Source: Clostridium sp. CAG:568
GTDB lineage: Bacteria; Bacillota_I; Bacilli_A; RFN20; CAG-288
Reading direction: 5' to 3'
Length of the DNA stretch: 64,000 nucleotides
Assembly: GCA_000434395.1 (NCBI GenBank)
Contig: FR878803.1
Span: 1-64,000 of the forward strand
The notes under the pieces were generated by a model. That model did not search any database, had not been told where the DNA came from, and saw only the letters and a program-made list of their open reading frames with translations. Shown piece by piece: positions 1-7,834 of this stretch (within the stretch, counting starts at the first letter, position 1; the number at the start of each line of letters is the position of its first letter). Both the position numbers and the translations under genes were made by a program.

Positions 1-104
1 ATGTGCTTTGCAGCGTACCATTCGTATTTCGTATCATCGTAAAAGAAGTCAAAATTCAAAAGACTTGCTCTTGAAAAGCTTTTGCTGTTGTTATCAGTAT
101 TCAT
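1..104 (-). CDS. N-terminal fragment of an unknown protein, cut by the window edge
   Basis: Reading the minus strand, an ATG at 104-102 opens a frame of 34 codons that stays open to the first base of the window, so only the N terminus is seen. It begins MNTDNNSKSF and later reads FDFFYDDTKYEWYAAKH, which is polar and aromatic, with no signal peptide or membrane segment. I do not recognise a family. The frame could be chance because it is so short, but it stays open to the edge and starts just beside the inverted-repeat structure at 106-181, which would then be its leader. Confidence 0.35.
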   Translation of the reverse strand, partial: MNTDNNSKSFSRASLLNFDFFYDDTKYEWYAAKH

Positions 105-105
105 A

Positions 106-181
106 TGTGGTGGTTCGTAATTCGGTGGGTCAACAAGGCGGAACCACCACAGTTCTTAGCATCTTGTTGACTCACCGAATT
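106..181. repeat. Two interleaved inverted repeats (mutually exclusive hairpins)
   Basis: Two inverted repeats overlap so that both cannot form as simple hairpins at once. Repeat A is an 11-bp perfect pair (106-116 with 141-151, TGTGGTGGTTC/GAACCACCACA). Repeat B is a 19-bp pair (119-137 with 163-181) with a single imperfect position, which would be a G-U wobble in plus-strand RNA. The right arm of A lies in the loop of B and the left arm of B lies in the loop of A. A further small hairpin GGTCA-TTGC-TGACC follows at 194-207. This could be an RNA switch, a pseudoknot, a recombination site or a transposon end; the sequence alone does not decide. Confidence 0.6.
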
Positions 182-319
182 GCCTAATTGCTAGGTCATT
201 GCTGACCAATGGTTATTATATCACAAGCCGTCATCTGCCAGGTCACCTGTGCAAACCAAGGTTTTTTAATTAAAATAAGTAGAGTTTTCGCAAATAGTAT
301 ATAAAAAATGCAAAAGTTA

Positions 320-363
320 TTGATTTATAATCGCAAAAACTATATGATAATTGCGAAAGGAGG
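320..363 (+). promoter_or_regulatory. abiE promoter with overlapping operator and RBS
   Basis: A -35 box TTGATT (320-325) and a -10 box TATGAT (343-348) are separated by 17 bp. The inverted repeat TCGCAA (331-336) / TTGCGA (351-356) spans the -10 box with centres 20 bp apart, about two helical turns. A related direct copy TCGCAAATAGTATAT lies upstream at 288-302. The ribosome binding site AAAGGAGG (356-363) follows directly, so the leader is only a few bases. AbiEi antitoxins are known to repress their own operon by binding inverted repeats, and this arrangement fits that. Confidence 0.6.
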
Positions 364-369
364 CACAAT

Positions 370-972
370 ATGACTTCAATTCAAAGTATGATGATGGATA
401 GAATAAATCTGCACAATTTAAAAGCTTTTTCATCCAGTGATTTTCTCGATCTAGGTAATTACAAAGCCGTTAGTAAAGCTTTGGAGAAATTGGAAGATGA
501 GGGGAAAACATTAAGAGCTAAGCGTGGGATTTACTATCTTAGAAACAACAATAATATTTTTAAAATCAATGAACCTCCAGATATTTATGAAGTGGCTAAG
601 GCTATAGCTAGGCAATACAATTGGAATATTGTACCTTCAGGGAACTTCTCTTTAAATTTAGTTGGTCTTTCTACCCAAGTTCCAAGTAAATATATCTTTA
701 TCTCTAGTGGTCCATATAATAAATATAAAATAGATAATATAGAGCTAATCTTTAAGCATTCAACCTCTAAAGAGGTCTCTTCTCTGCCCTTAAATATTTT
801 GATTGCTATTCAGGCAATAAAATCTATAGGCAAAGAAAAAATAAGTGATCACGATATGGATAAAATTATTTCGTTTTTGAGTAATGATGAGAAACTGATG
901 ATTTTAACTAACCAAATCAAAATAACTTCTTGGATTTATGAAAAGCTAAGAATTGCAATAAAAAGAGCTTAA
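370..972 (+). CDS. abiEi: AbiEi-type antitoxin / autorepressor of a type IV TA system
   Basis: This 200-residue protein has a predicted winged-helix N-terminal region (about 10-60; LEDEGKTLRAKRGIYYL looks like the wing and its start) and a C-terminal region of mixed helix and strand. AbiEi proteins neutralise the AbiEii nucleotidyltransferase toxin, without direct binding in the classical type IV model, and repress their own promoter. The strong RBS AAAGGAGG fixes the start. The stop is three bases before the toxin start, so the two are co-translated. Upstream operator sequences support autoregulation. Assignment rests on the pairing with AbiEii plus the winged-helix look; the exact subfamily (AbiEi or DUF6088-like) is uncertain. 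Confidence 0.8.
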   Translation: MTSIQSMMMDRINLHNLKAFSSSDFLDLGNYKAVSKALEKLEDEGKTLRAKRGIYYLRNNNNIFKINEPPDIYEVAKAIARQYNWNIVPSGNFSLNLVGLSTQVPSKYIFISSGPYNKYKIDNIELIFKHSTSKEVSSLPLNILIAIQAIKSIGKEKISDHDMDKIISFLSNDEKLMILTNQIKITSWIYEKLRIAIKRA

Positions 973-974
973 AA

Positions 975-1979
975 ATGTATTCACTAGCTAAACTATCACC
1001 AAAAGAGAGAAATCTTCTATTTTCAAAATTTGCTTTAGAGAGAGGCATTAATATTTCAATTGTGGAGAAGGACTTCTGGGTTACTTTGATGTTGGATTAC
1101 CTTTTCCACAAGTCTAGTTATAGAGACTTCTTCATTTTTAAAGGAGGAACTAGTCTTTCAAAATGCTTTAATATCATCAATAGGTTTTCCGAAGATATTG
1201 ATTCAATCCTTAAATGGAACATATTGACTGATGATGATCCCAATAAAGTTAGAAGTAAAAATCAGCAGGATAAATACAACAAAAATATAAATATTAAGGC
1301 ACAAGAGTTTATAAGAGATAAATTAAAGCCGGAAATGGTCAAAGATTTTAGAGCAATATTGGGTTTAGAACCAGATATTTATATAGAAGAGGATGAACCT
1401 CAAGTATTAAATTTTAATTATCCAAGAATCAGATCCAATAGTATGTCTGGGCTTTTACATTCCATAAGATTAGAGATTGGTCCATTGGCCGCTTTATCAC
1501 CAACTGAAGATGTTGAGATTTCACCAATGATTGCAAGACTCCAAGTCCCTAATTTAAATATTCCTTCTACCATAATTAAAACTGTATCACCAGAGAGAAC
1601 TTTTTGGGAAAAGATTTTAATATTAAATCAGGAAGCCCATAGAAGTGACGAAAAAGATGTGCCCGCTAGATATTCAAGGCATTATTATGATGTCTATAAA
1701 ATAAGTCTTACTAAATATAAAGAAAAAGCATACAAAGATATTGATCTCTTAAATAATGTTAGAGAATTTAAAAAGAAATTCTATCCATCATCATGGGCAG
1801 GCTATGATTTGGCTAAACCAGGAACGTTTCAATTAATCCCCTCCAAGAAACATATTAATGAATTAACAAAAGATTATTTATCAATGCAAGAAATGATAAA
1901 TGATAAGACCCACATTAATTTTAAGGAGCTTCTTGAAAATATTAAAAGTATAGAAGAAGAAATTAATAATCTAAAGTAA
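975..1979 (+). CDS. abiEii: AbiEii/AbiGii-family nucleotidyltransferase toxin
   Basis: This 334-residue protein has the hallmarks of the AbiEii nucleotidyltransferase fold. The motif FKGGTSLSK (G57-G58-T59-S60) is followed by FSEDIDSIL, in which D74 and D76 are the expected metal-binding acidic pair. A later conserved segment around SPERTFWEKILIL and the RYSRHYYDVYK region also match the family. Family members bind GTP and act on RNA (tRNA nucleotidylation in MenT-type homologues) to stop growth, for instance during phage infection. The gene begins two bases after abiEi, typical of the bicistronic pair. No truncation is visible, so it looks intact and active. Confidence 0.9.
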   Translation: MYSLAKLSPKERNLLFSKFALERGINISIVEKDFWVTLMLDYLFHKSSYRDFFIFKGGTSLSKCFNIINRFSEDIDSILKWNILTDDDPNKVRSKNQQDKYNKNINIKAQEFIRDKLKPEMVKDFRAILGLEPDIYIEEDEPQVLNFNYPRIRSNSMSGLLHSIRLEIGPLAALSPTEDVEISPMIARLQVPNLNIPSTIIKTVSPERTFWEKILILNQEAHRSDEKDVPARYSRHYYDVYKISLTKYKEKAYKDIDLLNNVREFKKKFYPSSWAGYDLAKPGTFQLIPSKKHINELTKDYLSMQEMINDKTHINFKELLENIKSIEEEINNLK

Positions 1980-2106
1980 ATTAGCACTTACAAATTTAAA
2001 GTGACAATCGTATAATACTTTCAAAGATGGAAAGCCAAAAAGCCTAGTAAAAAAGTTCGGATTTCCAACCTCTTGCCCATCTTTCTCAAGCTGACGCAAA
2101 ATGACG

Positions 2107-2280
2107 TCAATTTGATTTTCCATCAAAAATATCATTTGGCATTGCTCCATAAACAATCACTTTTGATGGTGATATCTTTTCAAGCATTATTTTTAAAAAT
2201 GTTCCTAGTCGATATGTTCCTTCTATGCAGCTCATCATATGTCTGGTCATATTTCCTGCGTTCAATCGATTCAAGTAGAG
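2107..2280 (-). pseudogene. Decayed coding fragment, weakly DUF4417-like
   Basis: Between the toxin gene and the response regulator there is no intact gene (1980-2387). On the minus strand one frame reads SCIEGTYRLGTF and then LEKISPSKVIVYGAMPNDIFD before a stop at 2109-2107. The 'P-S-K-V-I-V-Y-G' segment resembles the C-terminal part of DUF4417 proteins as I remember them. The frame upstream is closed by a stop near 2290, and an overlapping frame reads protein-like ERRKYDQTYDELHRRN, suggesting frameshifts. A further open frame at 1980-2156 on the same strand (MENQIDVILRQLEKDGQ...) may be another piece. I treat the stretch as gene debris. Confidence 0.3.
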
Positions 2281-2387
2281 ACTATCGCATTAACAAATCA
2301 CATATAATTTCATTAAAAAATCAATATATCGTTTTATTATTACTTTAAGAACAAACTATGTATAATAAATCCAAGGATTTGATTTAT

Positions 2388-3107
2388 ATGAAAATAATCA
2401 TTGTGGAAGACGAGCTTATATGGCAAGAAAAATTGAGAGAATATCTACTTAAGTTTTCTTTAGAATCAAAGATTGAGTTTAAGATTTCAATATACAATGA
2501 TGGGGATAGTTTCCTCAAAGATTATAAAAACGATGCTGATTTGATATTCATGGATATCGAGTTAGGTAAAAATAAAATAAATGGAATGGAAGTCAGTAAA
2601 AAATTGAGAGAGTTCGACAATAATGTTCTTCTCATTTTTGTCACCAATATGTCTCAATTTGCTGTTGAAGGTTATGAAGTCGATGCGATAGACTTCATAG
2701 TCAAACCATTGAATTATTATTCATTCAAGATGAAAATAGAAAAGGCTTGTAGGATTATTGGAAAAGAAGCATCTTCGAAGAACAAGATGATATCTGTTGA
2801 AAATGGAACCAAGAATATAATGTCGAGTGAAATTTTATATATCGAAGTCAGAAATCACAATCTCTTCTATCACACAAAAAGTGAAGAATACAAAGTAAGA
2901 TCGACAATGAAAGAAGCTTCAAAGCTTTTAGAGGGATTACCTTTCTCCAAATGCAATAATTGTTACCTAGTAAACTTGAGTTATGTTAAAGAAATTGCTA
3001 AGGAGGATGTAATACTTAATAACGGCATTGCTTTAAAGATGCCTAGAACTAGAAGAAAGGAATTTATAGAAGAGTTAGGTAACTATCTATCTGGAGCAAA
3101 TAAGTAA
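2388..3107 (+). CDS. LytTR-family response regulator
   Basis: This 239-residue AgrA/LytR-type regulator has a receiver domain (about 1-120) with the acidic pocket EDE near residue 7, the phospho-acceptor D56 in IFMDIEL, and K105 in FIVKPLNYYS. A LytTR DNA-binding domain follows (about 130-235, EILYIEVRNHNLFYHTK ... FSKCNNCYLVNLSYV). I place the start at the ATG giving MKIIIVEDE, because the family begins there and AAGGA precedes it; an ATG 30 bases upstream is possible. It lies one base before its histidine kinase. No AgrB/AgrD peptide genes are nearby, so the signal is unknown. The adjacent GH3 gene is a candidate target. Confidence 0.9.
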   Translation: MKIIIVEDELIWQEKLREYLLKFSLESKIEFKISIYNDGDSFLKDYKNDADLIFMDIELGKNKINGMEVSKKLREFDNNVLLIFVTNMSQFAVEGYEVDAIDFIVKPLNYYSFKMKIEKACRIIGKEASSKNKMISVENGTKNIMSSEILYIEVRNHNLFYHTKSEEYKVRSTMKEASKLLEGLPFSKCNNCYLVNLSYVKEIAKEDVILNNGIALKMPRTRRKEFIEELGNYLSGANK

Positions 3108-3108
3108 T

Positions 3109-4437
3109 ATGTTCTTTGGCACTATAAACATAATAAATTTGCAATTAGTAATAGAAACTTTCATCGCTTCTATTCTCTTTGCACTTCCTGTTTTCAATAA
3201 AAGAAAGTATTTTGTTGCCTATACAATCATCTTTGGATTGATAGGATGTACAATCGGTTATTTCTTTCCTGCTCTATATTATGTTGGCAATATTCCTTTA
3301 ACAATCTTCTATTGGTCTTTCATGTATATATTTTTAATGGTTTTATCATTTGGATACAGCCTTATTTGTTTTAAGATGAAACCATTGAATGCAGTTCTCA
3401 TATCTGTAGCTTCATACTTGATTCATCACATTAATAACATAGGTGCTGATACGATCAATCAAGCTATTTCTATTTATGGAAACCTAAATGAAACAGCATA
3501 TGAAATATTGAAATGGTCAATATGTATCATCGTCTTGTTCATCGTATATTTCCTATTCTTCCTCTACTATTTCAAACAAAAGAAAGAGAATTTATCTTTA
3601 ATCTATGATAGCAAACAAATCACTTTCTTTTCGACAGTTGTCGTATCTTGCACGATTATAATCTCCTCATCCTTTAGAATAATTTATTTTCAAAATGATA
3701 TCAAAGCATTATTCTTAGTAAGCTGCATTTCTAATCTAGCAACTTGCATCATCTTGGCTTTTTTCTTCTTTTCAATTCTAAGACACAATAAAATTCAGCA
3801 CGAATTAGAGATAGAAAAAAGATTATTCGACGAAAGTAAAAAACAATATGAATTGTCAAAAGAGAACATTGATTCCTTAAATATAAAATTTCATGATTTA
3901 AAATATAGAGTCCAAATGCTATCACAAAATCAAAAGATTGAAGAATCGGATTTGAAAGACATATATCAAGGATTAGACGTTTATGAATCAGTAGTCAAAA
4001 CAGGTAACAAACCTTTAGATGTAGTACTAACTGAATATTCACTCCGTTGTGAAAACAATGATATCCATTTTACTTCGATAGCGGATGGAAAGGCATTGAA
4101 TTTCATGTCTCCATACGATATTTATTCCCTTTTTGGAAATGCTATTACAAATGCTATCGAAGCAGTAACAAAGATTGAAGACAAAGAGAAGAGAAACATA
4201 TCTTTGGTTATGAAGAAAAAAGGAAATATATTGGCTATAGAATTAGAGAACTATTATTTAGCCAATACTATTAAGTCTAGTAACGGAGTATTCAAAACAT
4301 CTAAAAATGATGATTTTAACCATGGATACGGAATAAAAAGTATGGAAAACATAGTTAAAAAATATGAAGGATCAATCAACATTTGGCCTGATGGTGAGAT
4401 ATTCCATCTAACCATAACATTCATAACTCCGATGTAA
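3109..4437 (+). CDS. Membrane sensor histidine kinase, GHKL/AgrC type
   Basis: This 442-residue kinase has a membrane sensor with about six hydrophobic segments (residues 5-230). A short coiled region leads to the dimerisation/phosphoacceptor helix with H262 in FHDLKYRVQML, and then the GHKL ATPase domain with the N box around N344-N348 (NAITNAIEAV) and the G box GYGIKSM (from G406). It would sense an extracellular signal and phosphorylate the LytTR regulator encoded just before it. The sensor is of the polytopic AgrC kind, without a PAS or extracellular folded domain. A hairpin terminator follows 28 bases after the stop. Confidence 0.9.
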   Translation: MFFGTINIINLQLVIETFIASILFALPVFNKRKYFVAYTIIFGLIGCTIGYFFPALYYVGNIPLTIFYWSFMYIFLMVLSFGYSLICFKMKPLNAVLISVASYLIHHINNIGADTINQAISIYGNLNETAYEILKWSICIIVLFIVYFLFFLYYFKQKKENLSLIYDSKQITFFSTVVVSCTIIISSSFRIIYFQNDIKALFLVSCISNLATCIILAFFFFSILRHNKIQHELEIEKRLFDESKKQYELSKENIDSLNIKFHDLKYRVQMLSQNQKIEESDLKDIYQGLDVYESVVKTGNKPLDVVLTEYSLRCENNDIHFTSIADGKALNFMSPYDIYSLFGNAITNAIEAVTKIEDKEKRNISLVMKKKGNILAIELENYYLANTIKSSNGVFKTSKNDDFNHGYGIKSMENIVKKYEGSINIWPDGEIFHLTITFITPM

Positions 4438-4464
4438 AATCACGCCTATTTCAAAACAAATCAC

Positions 4465-4490
4465 GCTCTTTTGTTGTGAAAGGGCTTTTT
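4465..4490 (+). terminator. Terminator after the two-component operon
   Basis: A 7-bp stem GCTCTTT / AAAGGGC (one G-U pair) with a 7-base loop is followed by five T residues. It closes the regulator-kinase operon before the GH3 gene. Confidence 0.6.
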
Positions 4491-4514
4491 CTGTTGTAAA
4501 ATTAAGCCATACCC

Positions 4515-4550
4515 GTGTGAAAGGGTATTCACACTGAATAAAAATTCAGT
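4515..4550 (+). promoter_or_regulatory. Paired inverted repeats upstream of the GH3 gene
   Basis: Two inverted repeats sit back to back in the 136-base gap before the GH3 gene: GTGTGAA-(6)-TTCACAC at 4515-4534 and ACTGAAT-AAAA-ATTCAGT at 4533-4550. The ten bases TGTGAAAGGG at 4516-4525 repeat those at 4475-4484, 41 bases upstream (about four helical turns). They could be operator sites, for example for the adjacent LytTR regulator, or a leader hairpin. The GH3 RBS TTAGGAGG follows at 4561-4568. No clear -35/-10 pair was found. Confidence 0.4.
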
Positions 4551-4573
4551 TGGACAACCATTAGGAGGTAAAA

Positions 4574-7500
4574 ATGTCCAAAAAGAAAAAGATGTCGAAC
4601 GGAAAGTTCCTAGGAATCTGGGTACCTTTCCTCGTATTATCAGGTGCTGTCATCATCACCGTCGAATGTGTAGCTCCTAGCTATGCCACTATCTTAGACA
4701 CATACGCTGCTAGAATTTGGTCACCGTTAGGAAAAGGAGAGATGATCAAGACTCCTGCTAAAGGAAGTGAGAACTGGGACAGCAATTATTACAAGCAATC
4801 TTTCGCTAAAGGTGAAAAAGGTCAAGGAAGCAAAGAAGCTAATCAAAATGCCGAGTCCGTGGTTCAAAGAATTGCTGAAGAAGGAATGGTCCTTCTAAAG
4901 AACAAGGACAACTCCTTGCCTGTATCCACTTCTAACAAAATTGCCTTGTTAGGAAGAGGTGGAGTAGATCCTGTTTATGGAGGTAGCGGTTCTGGAAACG
5001 TCGATACCACTACATGTGCTACTCCTCGCTCCGGTCTTGAAAAAGCCGGATTCACACTCGATGAAGGTGTATACAATTATTTTGCTGGTCAAGTCGGTAA
5101 CTATGCAAGACAAAACATCGTCATGGATAACTATAATGGTTCAACATTCTTCATCGGAGAAGTTGATCCTGCCGATTATAATGATGGAAGCAAATTCACT
5201 ATTGACGCCAATGAAACTGCTGTTGTTTTCATTTCACGCTGTGGTGGTGAAGGTCTCGACCTCTCCACAAATTTAAAGAGAGATGCCCAAACAGCCGCCA
5301 GCCAAGCTGTCTTAAATGGTGGTAATGCAAAGGCTACAAACGCCCAAAAAGAAGTCAATAACTATGTTGATGGTCAACACGAACTCGAACTTTCTTCCGA
5401 AGAGAAAGGAATGCTTGAATTCGCTAAGAGAAATTACAACAAAGTCGTCGTTGTATTGAACGAATCCACAACAATGGAAGTCGGTGATCTCAAGGATGAT
5501 AATGATATCGATGGAATTATTTGGGCTGGAAGCCCTGGATCTACCGGATTCAACGCTTTAGGAGAAATCCTTGCCGGTACAGTCAATCCTAGTGGAAAAA
5601 CACCTGATCTTTACTCCAGAGACTTCACCAAGGATCCTACTTTCCAAAACTTTGCTATAAACGGAGAGAACACCTACACTGGAGTCACTGAGATTTCAGG
5701 CGGTGTCAACGGCTCCAAGAGTGCTCATTTTGTCGAATACGAAGAAGGAGTCTATGTCGGATATAGATATTATGAGACACGCTTCGGATCAGATGAGGCA
5801 TCCTATAATGCAAATGTCGCATATCCTTTTGGTTATGGATTGAGCTACACTACATTCTCTAAGGAATTGGTGAACAGCGAAGTAACCAACAATGATGTGA
5901 CTATGACCGTCAAGGTTACCAACACTGGTAATGTTGCCGGAAAAGAAGTTGTACAACTTTACTACACCGCTCCTTATATCAATGGAAGCATCGAGAAATC
6001 ATCTACTGTCTTAGGTGACTTTGCCAAGACTAAAATGTTAAATCCTGGTGAATCAGATACTGTTTCCATCACTATCGCTAAAGAAGATATGGCTAGCTAT
6101 GACTACAACGACAAGGACAACGATAAGTTCAAAGGTTACGAACTCGAAAAAGGTACTTATTATGTCCAAGTCAAAGATGATAGCCATACTGTTTCCAAAG
6201 ATAGCAAAGGAAACGAATTATCAGTAAATTTCACTATCAACGATACAATTCATCTTTCCAAGAAGAGCGATGACCAAAAAGACATCACCAACAAGTTCGA
6301 TAATATTTCCGATATGTTCAAATCGACCAAAACAGATGGCTATGGATTCTTGATGTCTAGATCAAACTTTGAAACAACCTTCCCAACCAAAGCTACTGCA
6401 GCTGACACAAAAGCTGATTCTATCACTGTCGATGGAAAGACCGTTGCTGATGGACTCAAACCTTATGAGAACGTAAACAATGATGCAGATGTCCAACCTA
6501 CAGTCGGTGCCGAAAATGGCTTAAAGCTCATCGACTTAAGAGGTCTAGACTATGATGATGAGGCATACTCCAAGATTCTCGATCAATTAACCAACGATGA
6601 CTACGACAATGCTGGTAAATATTTAGTCAATGGTGCTTACAACACACCTGCAATGGAATCCATCAACAAGCCTGCAACAGAAGACCATGATGGACCTCAA
6701 GGATTCTCATCATTGATGGGTAAATACAAATACGCTACCGCTTATATGTCTGAGCCTCTCTTAGCTTCAACCTTCAATAAAGATTTAGCTAAGGAAATGG
6801 GAACTGCCATCGGTGAAGAAGCCTTGGCTATGAATCCTACCTTCTCTGGATGGTACGGACCTGCTATGAACACCCATAGATCTCCTTTTGCCGGACGTAA
6901 CTTCGAATACTATTCCGAAGATGGAGTTCTCGCTGGAAAGCTTGCTGCCAATGTCGTGAGTGGTGCTGCTGATAAAGGTCTTTATGCCTACATCAAGCAC
7001 TTTGCTTTGAATGATCAAGAGACATTCAGAACTGAAGCTTTATGTACATGGGCTGATGAGCAAACAATCAGAGAAATCTACTTGAAGCCTTTTGAAATAG
7101 TCGTCAAAGAAGCTAAGACTACTATCGACTACATCTCCGACGAGAATGGAACACATTCAAAAAAGGAAATGAATGCTTGTACAGCCGTTATGTCTTCCTT
7201 CAACAGAATCGGAACTACTTGGTCAGGTGGAAACAAAGCCCTTATGACAGACGTACTCAGAGGCGAGTGGGGATTTAGAGGATTCGCTATATCCGATTTC
7301 AACTTGTATGATTATATGAACACCGATCAAGGTATGAGAGCTGGAACTGATATGCAGTTAACTTGGTTAGCTAGCGATACAATGCCATTCGGAAGACCTA
7401 ACTATTCCGATACAAAGAGTGGAACAGCTCGTCAGGCTATCAGAACTGCTTATCACAACGTCTTCTATACAATCGCTAACTCCAACGCTATGCAAGGAGT

Positions 7501-7666
7501 CGCTCCTGGAACCATCATCACTTATAAGCCCAGTGGATGGAGAGTAGCATTCTGGATCTTAGACGCTGTACTTGGAACATTCTTAGTTTGTGGAACTGCT
7601 TGGGTTGCTTACAGAACCTTCAAATTCAATTCAAAGCCTAAGAGCGAAGAATCAACTCAAAACTAA
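4574..7666 (+). CDS. Membrane-anchored, circularly permuted GH3 beta-glycosidase
   Basis: This 1030-residue enzyme would hydrolyse terminal beta-linked glucose (or similar) from plant oligosaccharides. The domain order is reversed relative to most GH3 enzymes. An N-terminal membrane helix (about 10-32) is followed by the GH3 'C-terminal' alpha/beta domain (about 85-290; GMVLLKN near 103, GGEGLDL with E226 as likely acid/base), the fibronectin-III-like domain (YPFGYGLSYT, about 415-560), and only then the TIM barrel (about 690-970) with KHFALNDQE and nucleophile D908 in AISDFNLYD. A second membrane helix (about 985-1015) ends the protein. Swapped GH3 order is known from rumen bacteria such as Ruminococcus albus and Butyrivibrio. 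Anchors at both ends imply a catalytic part held outside the cell. Terminators isolate the gene on both sides. Confidence 0.92.
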   Translation: MSKKKKMSNGKFLGIWVPFLVLSGAVIITVECVAPSYATILDTYAARIWSPLGKGEMIKTPAKGSENWDSNYYKQSFAKGEKGQGSKEANQNAESVVQRIAEEGMVLLKNKDNSLPVSTSNKIALLGRGGVDPVYGGSGSGNVDTTTCATPRSGLEKAGFTLDEGVYNYFAGQVGNYARQNIVMDNYNGSTFFIGEVDPADYNDGSKFTIDANETAVVFISRCGGEGLDLSTNLKRDAQTAASQAVLNGGNAKATNAQKEVNNYVDGQHELELSSEEKGMLEFAKRNYNKVVVVLNESTTMEVGDLKDDNDIDGIIWAGSPGSTGFNALGEILAGTVNPSGKTPDLYSRDFTKDPTFQNFAINGENTYTGVTEISGGVNGSKSAHFVEYEEGVYVGYRYYETRFGSDEASYNANVAYPFGYGLSYTTFSKELVNSEVTNNDVTMTVKVTNTGNVAGKEVVQLYYTAPYINGSIEKSSTVLGDFAKTKMLNPGESDTVSITIAKEDMASYDYNDKDNDKFKGYELEKGTYYVQVKDDSHTVSKDSKGNELSVNFTINDTIHLSKKSDDQKDITNKFDNISDMFKSTKTDGYGFLMSRSNFETTFPTKATAADTKADSITVDGKTVADGLKPYENVNNDADVQPTVGAENGLKLIDLRGLDYDDEAYSKILDQLTNDDYDNAGKYLVNGAYNTPAMESINKPATEDHDGPQGFSSLMGKYKYATAYMSEPLLASTFNKDLAKEMGTAIGEEALAMNPTFSGWYGPAMNTHRSPFAGRNFEYYSEDGVLAGKLAANVVSGAADKGLYAYIKHFALNDQETFRTEALCTWADEQTIREIYLKPFEIVVKEAKTTIDYISDENGTHSKKEMNACTAVMSSFNRIGTTWSGGNKALMTDVLRGEWGFRGFAISDFNLYDYMNTDQGMRAGTDMQLTWLASDTMPFGRPNYSDTKSGTARQAIRTAYHNVFYTIANSNAMQGVAPGTIITYKPSGWRVAFWILDAVLGTFLVCGTAWVAYRTFKFNSKPKSEESTQN

Positions 7667-7680
7667 TTCATAAATATGAA

Positions 7681-7717
7681 AATAAGGTTTGGTTAAATCC
7701 AAACCTTATTTTTTTAT
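7681..7717 (+). terminator. Terminator after the GH3 gene
   Basis: A perfect 12-bp stem (7681-7692 with 7699-7710) with a 6-base loop is followed by a T-run from 7709. Confidence 0.9.
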
Positions 7718-7804
7718 TTAATAGTTTCTATTAATATTAACTGAAGACGATTTATACGAAATTATTATCGATATCTTCACCAAGTTGCTATCAACAAAAT
7801 AGCA

Positions 7805-7829
7805 TAATAAAACCCGCATTAAGCGGGTT
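7805..7829 (-). terminator. Terminator after typA
   Basis: Reading the minus strand, AACCCGC-TTAAT-GCGGGTT forms a 7-bp stem (7811-7817 with 7823-7829) followed by TTATTAT, just beyond the typA stop. Confidence 0.75.
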
Positions 7830-7834
7830 ATTTA

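Noticed and set aside
2073..2348. Plus-strand 91-residue open frame after abiEii
   Set aside because: No RBS and no protein-like pattern; it overlaps the minus-strand decayed fragment.
2358..4437. Possible agr-type quorum-sensing locus
   Set aside because: The regulator and kinase are of AgrA/AgrC type but no AgrB or AgrD-like gene or peptide was found near them.
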